Assembly: GCF_030814995.1 (NCBI RefSeq) | Contig: NZ_JAUSVX010000028.1 | Coordinates: 1 to 64,000, forward strand | Length of the DNA: 64,000 nt | Direction of reading: 5' to 3' | Source of the DNA: Labrys wisconsinensis | GTDB lineage: Bacteria > Pseudomonadota > Alphaproteobacteria > Rhizobiales > Labraceae | In this document: positions 17,944 to 28,487 of the stretch, one piece after another | Layout: every line of letters starts with the position of its first letter | How positions within the stretch are numbered: the first letter of the stretch is position 1 | Notes under the pieces: model-generated | Told to the model about the DNA's origin: nothing | Seen by the model: the letters and a program-made list of their open reading frames with translations, nothing else | The model's database searches: none | Made by a program: the position numbers and the translations under genes

Positions 17944-18846
17944 ATGCCCGACCTCGCCGACCTCTTCCCCGGCTTCGCCTCGCACTGGATCGACACGCAG
18001 GCCGGGCGGATCTTCGCCCGCAGCGGCGGCAGCGGCCCGCCGCTCCTGTTGCTGCACGGCTTCCCGCAGACCCATGTGATGTGGCACCGGATCGCCCCGG
18101 CCATGGCCGAGCACTTCTCGGTCGTGCTGATGGACCTGCGCGGCTATGGCTGGTCCTCGGCGCCGCGCTCGGACGCGGAGCACCGCACCTTTTCGAAGCG
18201 GGCGATGGCCGAGGACGCCGTCGCCGTCATGGCGGCGCTCGGCCATGCCCGCTTCCGCCTCGCTGGGCACGATCGAGGCGCGCGCGTCGGCTATCGCCTG
18301 GCGCTCGACCATCCCGGCCGCCTCGAGCGGCTCGCCGTGCTCGACATCGTGCCGACCTTGGAGATGTGGGCGGGCATGGACGCCGCCCGGGCGATGGCGA
18401 CCTATCATTGGCTGTTCCTGGCGCAACCCGAGAGCCTGCCGGAGACGCTGATCGGCGGCGCGCCGATCGCCTATCTCGAGCACACGCTGGCGAGCTGGAC
18501 CGCGGCCAAGACGCTGGACGCCTTCGACCCCCGGGCGCTGGCCCATTACCGCGCCGCCTTCGCCGAGCCGAGCCGCATCCATGCCGCCTGCGAGGATTAT
18601 CGCGCCGGCGCCGGCGTCGACCGCGCCGACGACGCGGCCGACCGGGAGGCCGGCCGCAGGATCCTCTGCCCGCTGTTCGCGGCCTGGGGCGTCGGCGGCT
18701 TCCCCGCCAAGGGCCGCAGCACGCTCGAGGTCTGGCGCGAATGGGCGGCCGACGTCTCCGGCGCGCCGATCGAGGGCGGGCATTTCCTGCCCGAGGAGAA
18801 CCCGGCGGCCACCGCCGCCGCCCTCGTCGCCTTCCTGCGGGGCTGA
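17944..18846 (+). CDS. Fluoroacetate dehalogenase-like alpha/beta hydrolase
   Basis: A 300-residue alpha/beta-hydrolase in which all residues important in the Rhodopseudomonas palustris fluoroacetate dehalogenase occur at the same numbers: nucleophile D110, carboxylate-binding R111 and R114 ([11 protein letters not shown]), acid D134, fluoride-pocket H155 and W156 (TYHW) and Y219, and base H280 (GGHFLPE). The oxyanion element is [10 protein letters not shown] at 39-48. The enzyme class hydrolyses C-F or C-Cl bonds of haloacetates to glycolate through an ester on Asp. The gene has a good GGGAGA site and is followed 5 bases later by a patatin gene. Activity is inferred from residue identity; some relatives prefer chloroacetate or bulkier acids. 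Confidence 0.85.
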   Translation: MPDLADLFPGFASHWIDTQAGRIFARSGGSGPPLLLLHGFPQTHVMWHRIAPAMAEHFSVVLMDLRGYGWSSAPRSDAEHRTFSKRAMAEDAVAVMAALGHARFRLAGHDRGARVGYRLALDHPGRLERLAVLDIVPTLEMWAGMDAARAMATYHWLFLAQPESLPETLIGGAPIAYLEHTLASWTAAKTLDAFDPRALAHYRAAFAEPSRIHAACEDYRAGAGVDRADDAADREAGRRILCPLFAAWGVGGFPAKGRSTLEVWREWAADVSGAPIEGGHFLPEENPAATAAALVAFLRG

Positions 18847-18851
18847 GGGCG

Positions 18852-19703
18852 ATGGCGCAGCACAGGCTCTCCTCTTCGCCGAGCGTCGGCGTCGTGCTCG
18901 GCGGCGGCGGGGCGCGGGGCCTGGCGCATATCCCGATGCTGGAGGCGCTGGACGAGCTCGGCGTCAGGCCGGTGGCGCTGGCCGGCACCTCGATGGGCGC
19001 GATCTTCGCCGCGGCCTATGCCTCGGGCCTGACGGGCAAGGAGATCCACGACCTCACCGTCGCCGCGCTGCGCGACCGGCGCGGCCTGCTCGGCAAGGTG
19101 ATGGAAGCGCGCGCCGGACGCTTCACCGACCTCTTCGCCGGCTTCGGCAACCCGCTGCTGATCGACCCGGAAGTGCTGTGCGAGCTGCTGCTGCCCGACG
19201 CGGTGGCGCCGAGCTTCGAGGCCTGCGCCATCCCGCTGACGGTGGTCGCCACCGACTTCTACGCCCGCAACGAGGTGGCCTTCAAGACGGGGCCGCTGCG
19301 CCGGGCGGTGGCGGCCTCGATCGCGATTCCCGGCCTGATCCGGCCGGTGACGATCGAGGGGCGCGTGCTGGTCGACGGCGGCGCCGTCAACCCGCTGCCG
19401 ATCGAGCACGTCCGCGCGGAGGCCGACGTGGTGGTGGCGGTCGACGTCACCGGCGGCCCGGTGCAGCCGGCGCGCGAGCGCCCACCGAGCCCCTGGGAGG
19501 CGATGTTCGGAGCGCTGCAGATCATGCAGGGCACGATCATCGAGCAGACGCTGGCGCACCATCCCGCCGACATCCTGGTCAGGCCGAATGTCGACCTGTT
19601 CAAGGTGCTCGACTTCTTCCAGGTCAGCGTCATCGTCCGCCTGGCGAAGCCCGCCAAGGAGGATCTGAAGCGCCGGCTGGCGACGGTGCTGGAGCAGGCA
19701 TGA
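18852..19703 (+). CDS. Patatin-like phospholipase
   Basis: A 283-residue cytoplasmic or membrane-associated serine lipase of the bacterial patatin/RssA group. The oxyanion loop GGGGARGLAH is at 17-26, the nucleophile elbow GTSMG has S47, and the catalytic aspartate is D175 (VDGG). The Ser-Asp dyad is complete. It starts 5 bases after the dehalogenase stop codon, so the two probably share a transcript. RssA-like proteins often lack a signal peptide, as here. The natural lipid substrate is unknown. Confidence 0.88.
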   Translation: MAQHRLSSSPSVGVVLGGGGARGLAHIPMLEALDELGVRPVALAGTSMGAIFAAAYASGLTGKEIHDLTVAALRDRRGLLGKVMEARAGRFTDLFAGFGNPLLIDPEVLCELLLPDAVAPSFEACAIPLTVVATDFYARNEVAFKTGPLRRAVAASIAIPGLIRPVTIEGRVLVDGGAVNPLPIEHVRAEADVVVAVDVTGGPVQPARERPPSPWEAMFGALQIMQGTIIEQTLAHHPADILVRPNVDLFKVLDFFQVSVIVRLAKPAKEDLKRRLATVLEQA

Positions 19704-19721
19704 CCAGCCGCCGCAGGGGTC

Positions 19722-20855
19722 TCACGGCGTCGTCGCGGGCAGGACGAAGCGGTTGAGCACGGCAGTGCCGACCCAATCCTGCCGCGGGCTCGCATAGAGC
19801 CCGGCATGGATGAGGACGGTCAGGTCGAGCGAGGGCACGATGAACAGCCTCTGGCCGCCATAGCCGATGCCGGCGACCCAGTCGACCTCGCGGCGGGCGA
19901 CCAGCGAGCGGCCCAGCCAGAACTGGAAGCCGTAGAACACCGAGCCGGGGCCGTTGATCTGCGGCGAGACCGCCGCGTCGACCCAGGCCGCGGGCACGAT
20001 CTGGTGTCCGTGCCAGGCCCCGTGGTCCAGCACGAGCTGGCCGAACTTCAGCGTGTCGCGCGGCAGCAGCCTGAGCCCGGAGGCCGCCACCGGCTCGCCG
20101 GTCCGGGGATAGCGCGCCCATTCGACATGGGTGATGCCGAGCGGCTCGAACAGGGCGGTGCGCGCCAGCTCGTCGATCGTCTTGCCCGTCGCCTTGCGCA
20201 GCACGCAGGCGATCAGCGCGGCAGAGCCGCCGCTATAGGTCCAGACCGTTCCGGCGGGATCGGCGACGGGCTGCTCCAGCACGTAGCGGCAGGGATCGGC
20301 GGCGGTGTCCATGCCGGTCTCGCTGTTCTTGGGGTCGCTGTAGGGAAGGTCCTCGCTCCAGGTGAGGCCGGCGGACATGGTGAGCAGGTCGCGCAGGGTG
20401 ATGCGCTCCTTCTCCGGCGTCCTGAGATCGGCATAGTCCGGCAGCAGGGAGAAAACCGGCTGGTCGATGTCGTGCACCCACCCCTTGTCGATGCCGACGC
20501 CGACGAGGAGCGAGACGACGCTCTTGGTGATCGAGCGCAGGTCGTGGGGAACGGACGGCCCGAAGGTGGTGTCGGCGGGCGGCTGGCCCCATTGCTGGTC
20601 GGAGCCGGTAAAATACTGCTCGAAGACCAGGCGGCCGTGCCGCGCCACCAGGACGGCATGGACATTGGCTTCCTTCCATGCGGCGAAGCGGCTCGCCAGC
20701 CGGCACAGTGCGGCCGGATCGAGGCCGACGCTCGCAGGGTCGGCGGTCTCCCAGCCGTCGGCCTGGGGGCCGGGAGCGCCGCAGGCCGCCTGCGCGGCGG
20801 CCGGCCCGCCAATCGCCAGCACGGCGCCGAGCGCCAGGATCAGGGTCCGCAACAT
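19722..20855 (-). CDS. Secreted serine hydrolase, beta-lactamase class C family
   Basis: A 377-residue protein with a Sec signal (LILALGAVLAIGGPAAAQA, likely cleaved near residue 23). The penicillin-binding SxxK is S108-I-T-K111, the second motif is Y207-S-G (WTYSGGSA), and the third region is represented by WVAGIGYGGQ near 340. Bacterial members include esterases, D-amino-acid peptidases and 6-aminohexanoate-dimer hydrolases as well as class C beta-lactamases; nothing indicates antibiotic hydrolysis. It converges on the patatin gene, leaving 18 bases between the stops. The start at 20855 is supported by the signal peptide and an upstream AGGAGGCCACC. Confidence 0.85.
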   Translation of the reverse strand: MLRTLILALGAVLAIGGPAAAQAACGAPGPQADGWETADPASVGLDPAALCRLASRFAAWKEANVHAVLVARHGRLVFEQYFTGSDQQWGQPPADTTFGPSVPHDLRSITKSVVSLLVGVGIDKGWVHDIDQPVFSLLPDYADLRTPEKERITLRDLLTMSAGLTWSEDLPYSDPKNSETGMDTAADPCRYVLEQPVADPAGTVWTYSGGSAALIACVLRKATGKTIDELARTALFEPLGITHVEWARYPRTGEPVAASGLRLLPRDTLKFGQLVLDHGAWHGHQIVPAAWVDAAVSPQINGPGSVFYGFQFWLGRSLVARREVDWVAGIGYGGQRLFIVPSLDLTVLIHAGLYASPRQDWVGTAVLNRFVLPATTP

Positions 20856-20908
20856 GGGGTGGCCTCCTATCGATGGAAGGGGACGTGGATGGCTCGGGGC
20901 GTCCGGAC

Positions 20909-21784
20909 TCACCCCTCGCCTCGCCGCCTTCGGCGGATCGGGATCAGGAGATCGGTGACGCAGTCCTGGCGGGCGCCGGGCCGCGAGCGATCGCGATAGA
21001 GCTCCAGGGCCGGCCGGTTGTCGGGATCGTAGCCGCTCTGCGGCAGCCAGCCGCCGAACAGGCTCTGGAAGGTCGGCGCGATCAACGACCAGGGACCGAC
21101 GAGGCGGTAGGAGGCGTAGAGCCCGCCCGCGATGGCGACGGCCTCCAGGTCCCCGGCCGGCGCCGTCGGCGTCGCCGGCACGATGCCGGCGAAATAGCCG
21201 AAGCTCTCGGGCTCCTCGGGATCGCCGATGCAGATGCCGATCTGCTCGCGCGGGCTGGCCCTGTCGAGGCCCAACGCCACGCAGAGCCGACGATAGGTCA
21301 GGCTGATGGAGGCGATCGGCCCCCGGTGCCGCAGGCACAGCGCCTGCTTGGGCGGAAGCTCGACCAACTCGACGTCGCCGCCGTCGATGGTTCGGGTGCC
21401 ATCCGCGCCTGGCGCGGACCCGCCCGGCGGCTTCGCGAGATCGAACTGGCGCGTGCGGAATTCGCTCGGGCTGATGCCGGCAAAGCCCCGAAAGGCGCGG
21501 GCGAAGGCCTGGGGGCTGTCGTAGCCGACGCCGAGGGCGATGGCGGTCACGCTGTCGGCAGCATCCCTGAGCTGGAGCGCCGCCCGCGCCAGACGCAGGC
21601 GCTGGATGGTCTCGGCGACGCGCTCGCCGGTCAGGGCGCGGTAGATGCGATGGAAATGGAACGGCGAGAGATGGGCGACCGACGCCAGGCTCTCGACGCT
21701 GTGCTCGGCGCCGGGGTCGGCCAGGATGGCTTCGATCACCCGCGCAATCCGGCCGTTGTAGCTCTCTTCCGTGCTCGGCTTCAT
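20909..21784 (-). CDS. AraC-family regulator with GyrI-like effector domain
   Basis: A 291-residue protein. Residues about 10-115 hold a double helix-turn-helix of the AraC type (VESLASVAHLSPFHFHRIYR, then ALGVGYDSPQAFARAFRGFA) with the family ending GISPSEFR. Residues about 135-285 resemble the GyrI/SbmC (RobA C-terminal) small-molecule-binding domain (VELVELPPKQALCLRHRGPI). Regulators of this design often respond to drugs or hydrophobic compounds and control nearby genes. The downstream serine hydrolase begins 54 bases after its stop in the same direction and is the obvious candidate for joint expression. Confidence 0.85.
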   Translation of the reverse strand: MKPSTEESYNGRIARVIEAILADPGAEHSVESLASVAHLSPFHFHRIYRALTGERVAETIQRLRLARAALQLRDAADSVTAIALGVGYDSPQAFARAFRGFAGISPSEFRTRQFDLAKPPGGSAPGADGTRTIDGGDVELVELPPKQALCLRHRGPIASISLTYRRLCVALGLDRASPREQIGICIGDPEEPESFGYFAGIVPATPTAPAGDLEAVAIAGGLYASYRLVGPWSLIAPTFQSLFGGWLPQSGYDPDNRPALELYRDRSRPGARQDCVTDLLIPIRRRRRGEG

Positions 21785-21937
21785 GGCGGGCGGACCATAG
21801 CCGTTTCGCCCCGACCACGCGGTGCACGGCTTGCTGTTTTTCGCCGGTCCGGCACCCGTGCGACGGCCTGCCCTCCAGGCCAAGGACGAATGCCGCCGGC
21901 GACCCGCCTCGGCGGTCCCGTCACCCTCCGAGGGCGG

Positions 21938-22156
21938 TCACTGCCGGAAGGCGTGGGCGAGGTCGTAGAGGCGCAGGGTCAGCTCGGTGTCGGAGCGGTC
22001 GGGGTCGGTGACGGCATAGAGCGCCGCCCGCCGCATCTCGACGGGGCTGGCGTCGGGATGGGATGCGGTCGCCTGGCGGAAAAGGTCGGACCGGTCGGGC
22101 GTCCGGCGCGCCAGCGCTTCCAGCGACAGCGAGATCTCTTCGATGCGCGTGTCCAT
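21938..22156 (-). CDS. Small hypothetical protein (72 aa)
   Basis: A short acidic-basic helical protein beginning MDTRIEEISLSLEALARRTP and ending LRLYDLAHAFRQ, with no signal peptide, no cysteine and no domain that I recognise. The start at 22156 is chosen over longer in-frame possibilities because the upstream residues look noncoding (rich in Ala/Arg/Pro). Codon usage is like that of its neighbours. It lies between the AraC-type regulator and the divergent mutL with no clear operon. Confidence 0.5.
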   Translation of the reverse strand: MDTRIEEISLSLEALARRTPDRSDLFRQATASHPDASPVEMRRAALYAVTDPDRSDTELTLRLYDLAHAFRQ

Positions 22157-22293
22157 GATGCGGTGATCCCCGGGAAAACCGCGCGAGGTTAGCCGGGCAG
22201 GCATGCGGAGGCAACCCGCGGCGGCGCGAAGACCGGCGGCGGCGACCGCGGGGATGCTATAGTGGGGCCGAGTCGCCTCCACGAGCCCCTGCC

Positions 22294-24090
22294 ATGCCCG
22301 TCCGTGCCCTGCCCCGAGTGCTGATCGACCGCATCGCCGCCGGCGAGGTGGTGGAGCGGCCGGCGAGCGCGGTCAAGGAACTGGTCGAGAACGCCATCGA
22401 TGCCGGCGCGACCCGCATCGAGGTGGTGACGGCCGGCGGGGGCCAGCGCCTGATCCGCATCGTCGACGACGGCAGCGGCATGAGCCCCGAGGATCTGGCG
22501 CTGGCGGTCGAGCGCCACGCCACCTCCAAGCTGCCCGGCGACGACCTCCTCGCCATCTCGACCCTCGGCTTCCGCGGCGAGGCCCTGCCCTCGATCGGCT
22601 CGGTGTCGCGGCTCGCCATCGCCACGCGGGCGGCCGGCGCCGAGCACGGCGTCGCCATCGAGGTCGACGCCGGCGCCAAGGGCGCGGTCAAGCCGGCGGC
22701 CCTGACCGCAGGCACCCGCGTCGAGGTGCGCGACCTGTTCCATGCCACGCCGGCCCGCCTCAAGTTCCTGAAGACCGAGCGCACCGAGGCCGCCGCCGTC
22801 GCCGACGTGGTCAAGCGCCTGGCCATGGCCCACCCCGACATCGCCTTCACCCTGGCGGGCGAGGACCACCAGCCCGTGACCTATGCGGCGACGGCGGATT
22901 TCGGCCAGCGCCTCGCCGCGGTGATCGGCGCCGACTTCGCCGACAATGCGGTGGCGATCGAGGCCGAGCGCGAGCGGGTGCGGCTCACCGGGCGGATCGG
23001 CCTGCCCACCTTCAACCGCGGCACAGGCCAGCACCAGTACCTCTTCGTCAACGGCCGGCCGGTGCGCGACAAGCTGCTCGTCGGGGCGGTGCGCGGCGCC
23101 TATGCCGACCATCTGCCGCGCGACCGCTTTCCGGTGCTGGCCCTGTTCCTGGAGCTGCCGCCGCGCGAGGTCGACGTCAACGTCCATCCGGCCAAGGCCG
23201 AGGTGCGCTTTCGCGACGGCGGCCTGGTGCGCGGCCTGATCGTCTCGGCGATCCGCGCCGCCCTCGAGCGCGAATCGGGCCGGGCGACCAGCAGCAACGG
23301 CACCGCGGCGCTCGGCCTGCTCGCCCGCAGCGCCGGCGCCGCCGTCCACCACGCCGCGCCGGCGGCGGCCTGGGACTGGCGCGCCTCGCCCGCGGCGCCG
23401 GCGGCGGCCCCCGGCTTCGGCGAGGTCGCACAGGCGGCGTTCGCGAGCCTCGCCATCCCGTCCGCCGATGCGCGTGCCGGCACGGCGCCGCCGGAGCCGG
23501 ACGCGCTCGACCGGCCGCTCGGCGCGGCGCGGGCGCAGCTGCACGAGACCTATATCCTGGCCCAGACCCGCGACGGCGTGGTGCTGGTCGACCAGCACGC
23601 CGCGCACGAGCGCCTGGTCTATGAGCGGCTGAAGCGCGAGCGCGCCGCCTCGGGCGTCGCCGCGCAGATGCTGCTGATCCCGGAGGTGGTGGAGCTCGAT
23701 CCCGCCGACGTGGAGCGGCTCGGCGCCAAGGCCGACGACCTCGCCAGCCTCGGGCTGGTGCTGGAGCCGTTCGGGCCCGGGGCGGTGCTGGTGCGCCAGA
23801 CGCCGGCCGCGCTCGGCGACACCGACCCGGCCAGGCTGGTGCGCGACCTCGCCGACGGCTTCGCCGAATGGGGCTCGGAGATCGTGCTGGAGCGGCGGCT
23901 CGACCATGTCGCCGCCACCATGGCCTGCCACGGCTCGGTCAGGGCCGGGCGCCGCCTGCAGCCAGCCGAGATGAACGCGCTGCTGCGCGAAATGGAATCA
24001 ACGCCCAATTCCGGCCAGTGCAACCACGGCCGGCCGACCTATGTGTCGCTGAAGCTCGCCGATCTCGAAGCCCTGTTCGGGCGGCGCTGA
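22294..24090 (+). CDS. mutL: DNA mismatch repair protein MutL
   Basis: A 598-residue mismatch-repair ATPase. The N-terminal GHKL ATPase has motif I ([17 protein letters not shown] near 29-45), motif II DDGSGM and motif [13 protein letters not shown]. The C-terminal part carries [12 protein letters not shown] near 432-443, the DQHA(x)2E(x)4E signature of MutL proteins with intrinsic latent endonuclease, and the matching CNHGRPTYV near the end. So this belongs to the nicking type typical of bacteria without MutH, not the E. coli type. A variable linker rich in Ala/Pro spans about 330-420. It stands alone with a REP doublet behind it. Confidence 0.96.
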   Translation: MPVRALPRVLIDRIAAGEVVERPASAVKELVENAIDAGATRIEVVTAGGGQRLIRIVDDGSGMSPEDLALAVERHATSKLPGDDLLAISTLGFRGEALPSIGSVSRLAIATRAAGAEHGVAIEVDAGAKGAVKPAALTAGTRVEVRDLFHATPARLKFLKTERTEAAAVADVVKRLAMAHPDIAFTLAGEDHQPVTYAATADFGQRLAAVIGADFADNAVAIEAERERVRLTGRIGLPTFNRGTGQHQYLFVNGRPVRDKLLVGAVRGAYADHLPRDRFPVLALFLELPPREVDVNVHPAKAEVRFRDGGLVRGLIVSAIRAALERESGRATSSNGTAALGLLARSAGAAVHHAAPAAAWDWRASPAAPAAAPGFGEVAQAAFASLAIPSADARAGTAPPEPDALDRPLGAARAQLHETYILAQTRDGVVLVDQHAAHERLVYERLKRERAASGVAAQMLLIPEVVELDPADVERLGAKADDLASLGLVLEPFGPGAVLVRQTPAALGDTDPARLVRDLADGFAEWGSEIVLERRLDHVAATMACHGSVRAGRRLQPAEMNALLREMESTPNSGQCNHGRPTYVSLKLADLEALFGRR

Positions 24091-24143
24091 GGCGGTTTGA
24101 GCAGGACGTCCGCGTGTCGGACTGGGCGCGACGCCTGGGTCTT

Positions 24144-24289
24144 CCCTCCCCCTTGCGGGGAGGGATAAAGGGTGGGGGTCGCGGGCGTAGAACTCGACGC
24201 TTCAGGACCGAGCCGGCACTCACCGATGAAGAGCGCGCCTTATCCTGCAGCACCCCCACCCCTTACCCCTCCCCGCAAGGGAGAGGGGA
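24144..24289. repeat. Paired inverted GC-rich repeat (REP doublet), copy 2
   Basis: The 246 bases between mutL and the next gene contain the same element as at 7077-7217: CCCTCCCCCTTGCGGGGAGG plus GATAAAGGGTGGGGG at 24144-24180, and its inverted partner at 24251-24289. The arms differ at a few positions (ATAAAGG against GTAAGGGG), and the inner ~70 bases are not shared with copy 1. Since it lies between convergent genes it could also help end transcription. Confidence 0.75.
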
Positions 24290-24336
24290 TTGGCTGACGT
24301 CGCGTTTGAAGCATTTACCCGGACGATGCCCGAGGC

Positions 24337-24972
24337 TCACTCGAACAGCTTCTGGTACCAAGCCTTCTTGGCCTCTTCCTCCGCCTCGGACGGCAGCGGC
24401 TCGTTGCCGCCGAGCGGCGCGGCGGCCGACGGCACGCGCAGGCCGGACGGCGGCTCGATCAGCGAGCGGCGCGGCGGCTCGACGCCGGGAACGAGCGGCG
24501 CGCTGTCCGAGGACTGGCCGAGCGCGGTCTTGCGGTTGAGCTCCACCGGGCTGACCGCGCGCGAAGCGTGATCATAGTCGTAATTGATCTGCGAGGGGGT
24601 GCGCTGGTCGCGGCTCGGCCCGTCGAGCACGCCGGCGGCCTGCTCCTCCGGCGTCAGGCGCTGGGCATTGCCCTCGCCGGGACCGCGGGTGAACTCTTCC
24701 TTGGCGAGCCTGGCGCGCTTCTTCTCGTCCGGGTCCTTGGGCCAGGACGGATCGGCCTGCGCCGGGTTGGCCGCGGGCTGGCGCATGTCGCGCTTGGGTG
24801 GAATCACCAGCGGCGCGCGCTCGGAATAGTTGATCTGCGGCGAGTCGTCGGTAAAACCGAGCACCTTGCCTATGAAGTTGCTGAGTTCCTGGGCCTGGGC
24901 GGTTCCGCCGAAGGAAACCGTCGACGCCAGAGCGCCGGCCACGATCAGAACTCGCAAGGTGGTTGTCTGCAT
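24337..24972 (-). CDS. Exported hypothetical protein next to lspA
   Basis: A 211-residue protein with a Sec signal (about 1-28, VLIVAGALASTVSFGGTAQA) and a low-complexity, charged and proline-rich mature part; the C-terminus is AEEEAKKAWYQKLFE. The segment INYSERAPLVIPPKRDMRQP recalls the RAPLVVPP motif of DUF3035/BamF-like proteins, which are also found beside lspA in Alphaproteobacteria, but here no lipobox cysteine is present. It follows lspA by 28 bases in the same direction, so it is probably part of the ileS-lspA transcript. A role in envelope biogenesis is a guess from that resemblance. Confidence 0.7.
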   Translation of the reverse strand: MQTTTLRVLIVAGALASTVSFGGTAQAQELSNFIGKVLGFTDDSPQINYSERAPLVIPPKRDMRQPAANPAQADPSWPKDPDEKKRARLAKEEFTRGPGEGNAQRLTPEEQAAGVLDGPSRDQRTPSQINYDYDHASRAVSPVELNRKTALGQSSDSAPLVPGVEPPRRSLIEPPSGLRVPSAAAPLGGNEPLPSEAEEEAKKAWYQKLFE

Positions 24973-25000
24973 ATCAACCTCAAAAGCTGGAGACGCCCCT

Positions 25001-25501
25001 TCAAGCTGCGCCTGGCCGCCCCTTGCCCAAGACCGCTTCATACAGGAGGAGCGCCACGCCCGCAACGATGGCGACGTCGGCGAGGTTGAAGACGTACCAG
25101 CTGAAGCTGCCGACATGGAAGTGAAAGAAGTCGGCGACATAGCCATAGGCGGCGCGGTCGATGGCGTTGCCGACGGCGCCGCCGATGATCAGGCCGAGCG
25201 CCACCGCGCTGATTCGCGTCTCGGTCCGGGCGAGCCAGACCGACAGCAGCGCCACCGCCAGCACCGTGAACACCACCAGCGCCCAGCGGCCGACGGCGCT
25301 GTCCTGCTGGAACAACCCATAGGAGACGCCGTAATTGCGCACCAGGATCACTTCGAAGAACGAGGTCAGCTCGACGGGCGGGCGGTCGGCGATGTCGAAG
25401 ACGAACAGCGTCCACAGCTTCTGCGCCTGATCGATCACGGCGGCGAGGACCGCGACCGTGAAGCCGAGCGCGGTGAGAGGTCCGCGGAAGAGGGATGTCA
25501 T
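25001..25501 (-). CDS. lspA: Lipoprotein signal peptidase (signal peptidase II)
   Basis: A 166-residue inner-membrane aspartic protease with four hydrophobic segments. It cleaves the signal peptide of diacylglyceryl-modified prolipoproteins. The catalytic aspartates are D115 in GNAIDR and D142 in FNLADVAI, both in the conserved spacing. RNYGVSYGLF near 55-64 corresponds to the conserved N-x-G-x-x-F motif (usually NxGxAFG). It begins 4 bases after the ileS stop codon on the same strand, a common arrangement in Proteobacteria. Confidence 0.96.
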   Translation of the reverse strand: MTSLFRGPLTALGFTVAVLAAVIDQAQKLWTLFVFDIADRPPVELTSFFEVILVRNYGVSYGLFQQDSAVGRWALVVFTVLAVALLSVWLARTETRISAVALGLIIGGAVGNAIDRAAYGYVADFFHFHVGSFSWYVFNLADVAIVAGVALLLYEAVLGKGRPGAA

Positions 25502-25505
25502 GGGA

Positions 25506-28487
25506 TCAAAGGCTCTCCGCGGCCTGCCATTCGCGCATGGCCTGCGCGTCGCGGGGGGTGATGTCGGGAAATGCCGGATCGGCCGTGGCCGGATCGAAAT
25601 ATTTCCACGACCGGGCGCATTTGCGTCCCTGCGCCCGCGCCGGCACCACGGCGATGCCGTCGACCCCCTCGAGCCGGAAGGCCTCCGCCGGCCCCTCGCC
25701 GGGCACGATGCTCAACGCGGAGACGATGCAGACCTCGTCGAAGGGCACGCTCTCGATCACCGCCCGCGTCGCCGGATCGGCGATGGCGACGACCGGCGCG
25801 GCCTCGAGCGAGGAGCCGATGCGCTTGGCCGCCCGCTCCACTTCGAGCGCGCCGGTGACGACGCGGCGCACGCGCTTGATCGTCTCCCAGCGCTCGGCCA
25901 GGGCATCGTCGCGCCAGGCGGCCGGCACATCCGGGAAAGTCTCAAGGTGCACTGAAGCTTCCGCGCCGTAGCGCTCGGTCCAGGCCTCGTCCGCGGTGAA
26001 GGCCAGCACCGGCGCCAGCCAGGCGGCGAGGCAGGCGAACAGCCGGTCGACCACGGCGAGCGCCGCCCGGCGCTTCGGCGAGGAGGCGGGATCGCAGTAG
26101 AGCGCGTCCTTGCGGATGTCGAAATAGAAGGCCGACAGGTCCGAGGTCATGAAGGCCGAGACGGCGGCGAGCACGCGCTTGTAGTCGTAGGCGGCATAGG
26201 CCTCGCGCACCAGGACGTCGAGCTCGGCCAGGCGGTGCAGCATCAGCCGCTCCAGCTCGAAGGGCTGCAGCGCCGCGATGTCGAGCGCCTCGCCCGGCCG
26301 GTGATGGGCGAGCGTGCCCAGCATCCAGCGGATGGTGTTGCGCAGCTTGCGATAGGTCTCCTCGACGGTCTTGAGGATCTCCGGGCCGATGCGCTGGTCG
26401 TCCCAATAGTCGGTGGTCGCCACCCACAGGCGCAGGATGTCGGCGCCGGAGCGCTTGATCACGTCCTGCGGCGCCACGGTGTTGCCGATCGACTTCGACA
26501 TCTTGCGGCCCTGCTCGTCGAGCGTGAAGCCGTGGGTCACCACCACGTCGAACGGCGCGCGGCCGCGCGTGCCGCAGCTCTCCAGCAGGGACGAGTGGAA
26601 CCAGCCGCGATGCTGGTCGGAGCCCTCCAGGTACATCACCGTGTCGCCGCCGCCGTCGACCTTGCGGCGGATGCCGGCGAGGCCGGGGAAGTGCCGGGGA
26701 TCCTCCAGGGTGAAGGCATGGGTGGAGCCGGAATCGAACCAGACGTCGAGGATGTCGTCGACCTTCTTCCACTCCGCCGGATCGTAGCCGTTGCCGAGGA
26801 AGCGCTCGGCCGCGCCGGGCTGATACCAGGCGTCGGCGCCCTCGGCCTCGAAGGCGTCGGCGATGCGGCGGTTGACCGCCTCGTCCTTGAGGATGGTGCC
26901 GTCGTCGCGGGCGAACACGGCGATCGGCACGCCCCAGGCGCGCTGGCGCGACACCACCCAGTCCGGCCGGTTGGCGATCATGCCCGTGATGCGGTTCTCG
27001 CCGCTCGCCGGCACCCACTGCGTCTCGGCGATGGCGGTCAGGGCCCGTCCGCGCAGCGTGGTGCCGTCGCCGAGCCCCTTGTCCATGGCGATGAACCATT
27101 GCGGGGTGTTGCGGAAGATCACCGGTTTGCGCGAGCGCCAGCTATGGGGATACTGGTGCTTGAGCCGGCCGCGCGCCACCAGGGCGCCGGCCGCCGCCAG
27201 CGCCTCGATCACCGCCTTGTTGGCGTCGCCGGTCTCGCCCTTGTCGGTGATGACGCGCCGGGCATGGCCGCCGGTCGCGGCCGGGCCGAAGCCGGGGGCC
27301 TCGTCGGTGTAGAAGCCGTCGCCGTCGACGGTGTAGGGGATGCGCGTGTCGATGCCGCGCGCGGCGAGCTCGCGCCCGTTCGCCATCCAGACGTCGAAGT
27401 CCTCGCGGCCATGGCCGGGCGCGGTGTGGACGAAGCCGGTGCCGGCCTCGTCGGTGACGTGCTCGCCGTCGAGAAGCGGCACGGCGAAGCCGTAGCCGCC
27501 GCCGAAGCCGCTGAGGGGATGGGCGCAGGAAAGGCCCGCGAGCGCGGCGGCGCTCACGTCGGCCAGGCGCTCGAAGGCCTCGACCTTGGCGGCCTTGAAC
27601 ACCTCGGCGGCGAGCTTGTCGGCCAGCACATAGGTGGCACCGACCCTGGCCCAATTGCCGTCCGGGGCAGCGGTGACGCGGTAGAGGCCGTAGGCGACGC
27701 GGCTGGAATAGGCGATCGCCCGGTTGCCGGGGATGGTCCAGGGCGTGGTGGTCCAGATCACCACCGAGGCCGCGGCGAGATCGCCGGCCGCGCCGGCCGT
27801 CACCGGGAAGGCCGCCCAGATCATGTCGCTGACGTGGTCGTGATACTCGATCTCGGCCTCGGCCAGCGAGGTCTTCTCCACCACGCTCCACATCACCGGC
27901 TTGGAGCCGCGATAGAGCTGGTCGGTCAGGGCGAAGGCCATGAGCTCGCGGGCGATCTGCGCCTCGGCCGCGTAGGTCATGGTGAGGTAGGGATGGGCCC
28001 AGTCGCCCTCCACGCCCAGGCGCTTGAACTCCTCGCGCTGCACGTCGACCCAGTGCTCGGCGAAGGCGCGGCATTCCCGCCGGAACTCGACCAGCGGCAC
28101 CTCGTCCTTGTTGCGGCCCTTGGCGCGGTACTGCTCCTCGATCTTCCACTCGATCGGCAGGCCGTGGCAGTCCCAGCCCGGCACGTAGTTGCTGTCGAAG
28201 CCCAGCATCTGCTGCGAGCGGGTGACGAGGTCCTTCAGGATCTTGTTGAGGGCATGGCCGATATGGATGTTGCCGTTGGCATAGGGCGGCCCGTCGTGCA
28301 GCACGAATTTCGGCCGGCCGGCCGCGCTTTCGCGCAGGCGGCGGTAGAGGTCGCCCTTCTGCCAGCGCGCCAGGATCTCCGGCTCCTTCTGCGGGAGGCC
28401 GGCACGCATCGGGAACTCGGTCCTGGGCAGGAACAGCGTCCTGGAATAGTCGAAGCCCTCGTCGACAGGGGCGTTGGAGGCGGTCAT
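25506..28487 (-). CDS. ileS: Isoleucine-tRNA ligase
   Basis: A 993-residue class I aminoacyl-tRNA synthetase. The HIGH motif is in [15 protein letters not shown] near 70 and KMSKS in [10 protein letters not shown] near 650; the CP1 editing domain ([15 protein letters not shown]) lies between. The C-terminal region ends in a short extension without the four-cysteine zinc finger of E. coli IleS, as is usual in Alphaproteobacteria. It charges tRNA-Ile and hydrolyses misacylated Val-tRNA. It leads the ileS-lspA-hypothetical run. Confidence 0.97.
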   Translation of the reverse strand: MTASNAPVDEGFDYSRTLFLPRTEFPMRAGLPQKEPEILARWQKGDLYRRLRESAAGRPKFVLHDGPPYANGNIHIGHALNKILKDLVTRSQQMLGFDSNYVPGWDCHGLPIEWKIEEQYRAKGRNKDEVPLVEFRRECRAFAEHWVDVQREEFKRLGVEGDWAHPYLTMTYAAEAQIARELMAFALTDQLYRGSKPVMWSVVEKTSLAEAEIEYHDHVSDMIWAAFPVTAGAAGDLAAASVVIWTTTPWTIPGNRAIAYSSRVAYGLYRVTAAPDGNWARVGATYVLADKLAAEVFKAAKVEAFERLADVSAAALAGLSCAHPLSGFGGGYGFAVPLLDGEHVTDEAGTGFVHTAPGHGREDFDVWMANGRELAARGIDTRIPYTVDGDGFYTDEAPGFGPAATGGHARRVITDKGETGDANKAVIEALAAAGALVARGRLKHQYPHSWRSRKPVIFRNTPQWFIAMDKGLGDGTTLRGRALTAIAETQWVPASGENRITGMIANRPDWVVSRQRAWGVPIAVFARDDGTILKDEAVNRRIADAFEAEGADAWYQPGAAERFLGNGYDPAEWKKVDDILDVWFDSGSTHAFTLEDPRHFPGLAGIRRKVDGGGDTVMYLEGSDQHRGWFHSSLLESCGTRGRAPFDVVVTHGFTLDEQGRKMSKSIGNTVAPQDVIKRSGADILRLWVATTDYWDDQRIGPEILKTVEETYRKLRNTIRWMLGTLAHHRPGEALDIAALQPFELERLMLHRLAELDVLVREAYAAYDYKRVLAAVSAFMTSDLSAFYFDIRKDALYCDPASSPKRRAALAVVDRLFACLAAWLAPVLAFTADEAWTERYGAEASVHLETFPDVPAAWRDDALAERWETIKRVRRVVTGALEVERAAKRIGSSLEAAPVVAIADPATRAVIESVPFDEVCIVSALSIVPGEGPAEAFRLEGVDGIAVVPARAQGRKCARSWKYFDPATADPAFPDITPRDAQAMREWQAAESL

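Noticed and set aside
19722-20855. Class C beta-lactamase resistance gene
   Set aside because: SxxK and Tyr motifs are shared by many esterases and peptidases of this fold; no feature specific to AmpC was seen.
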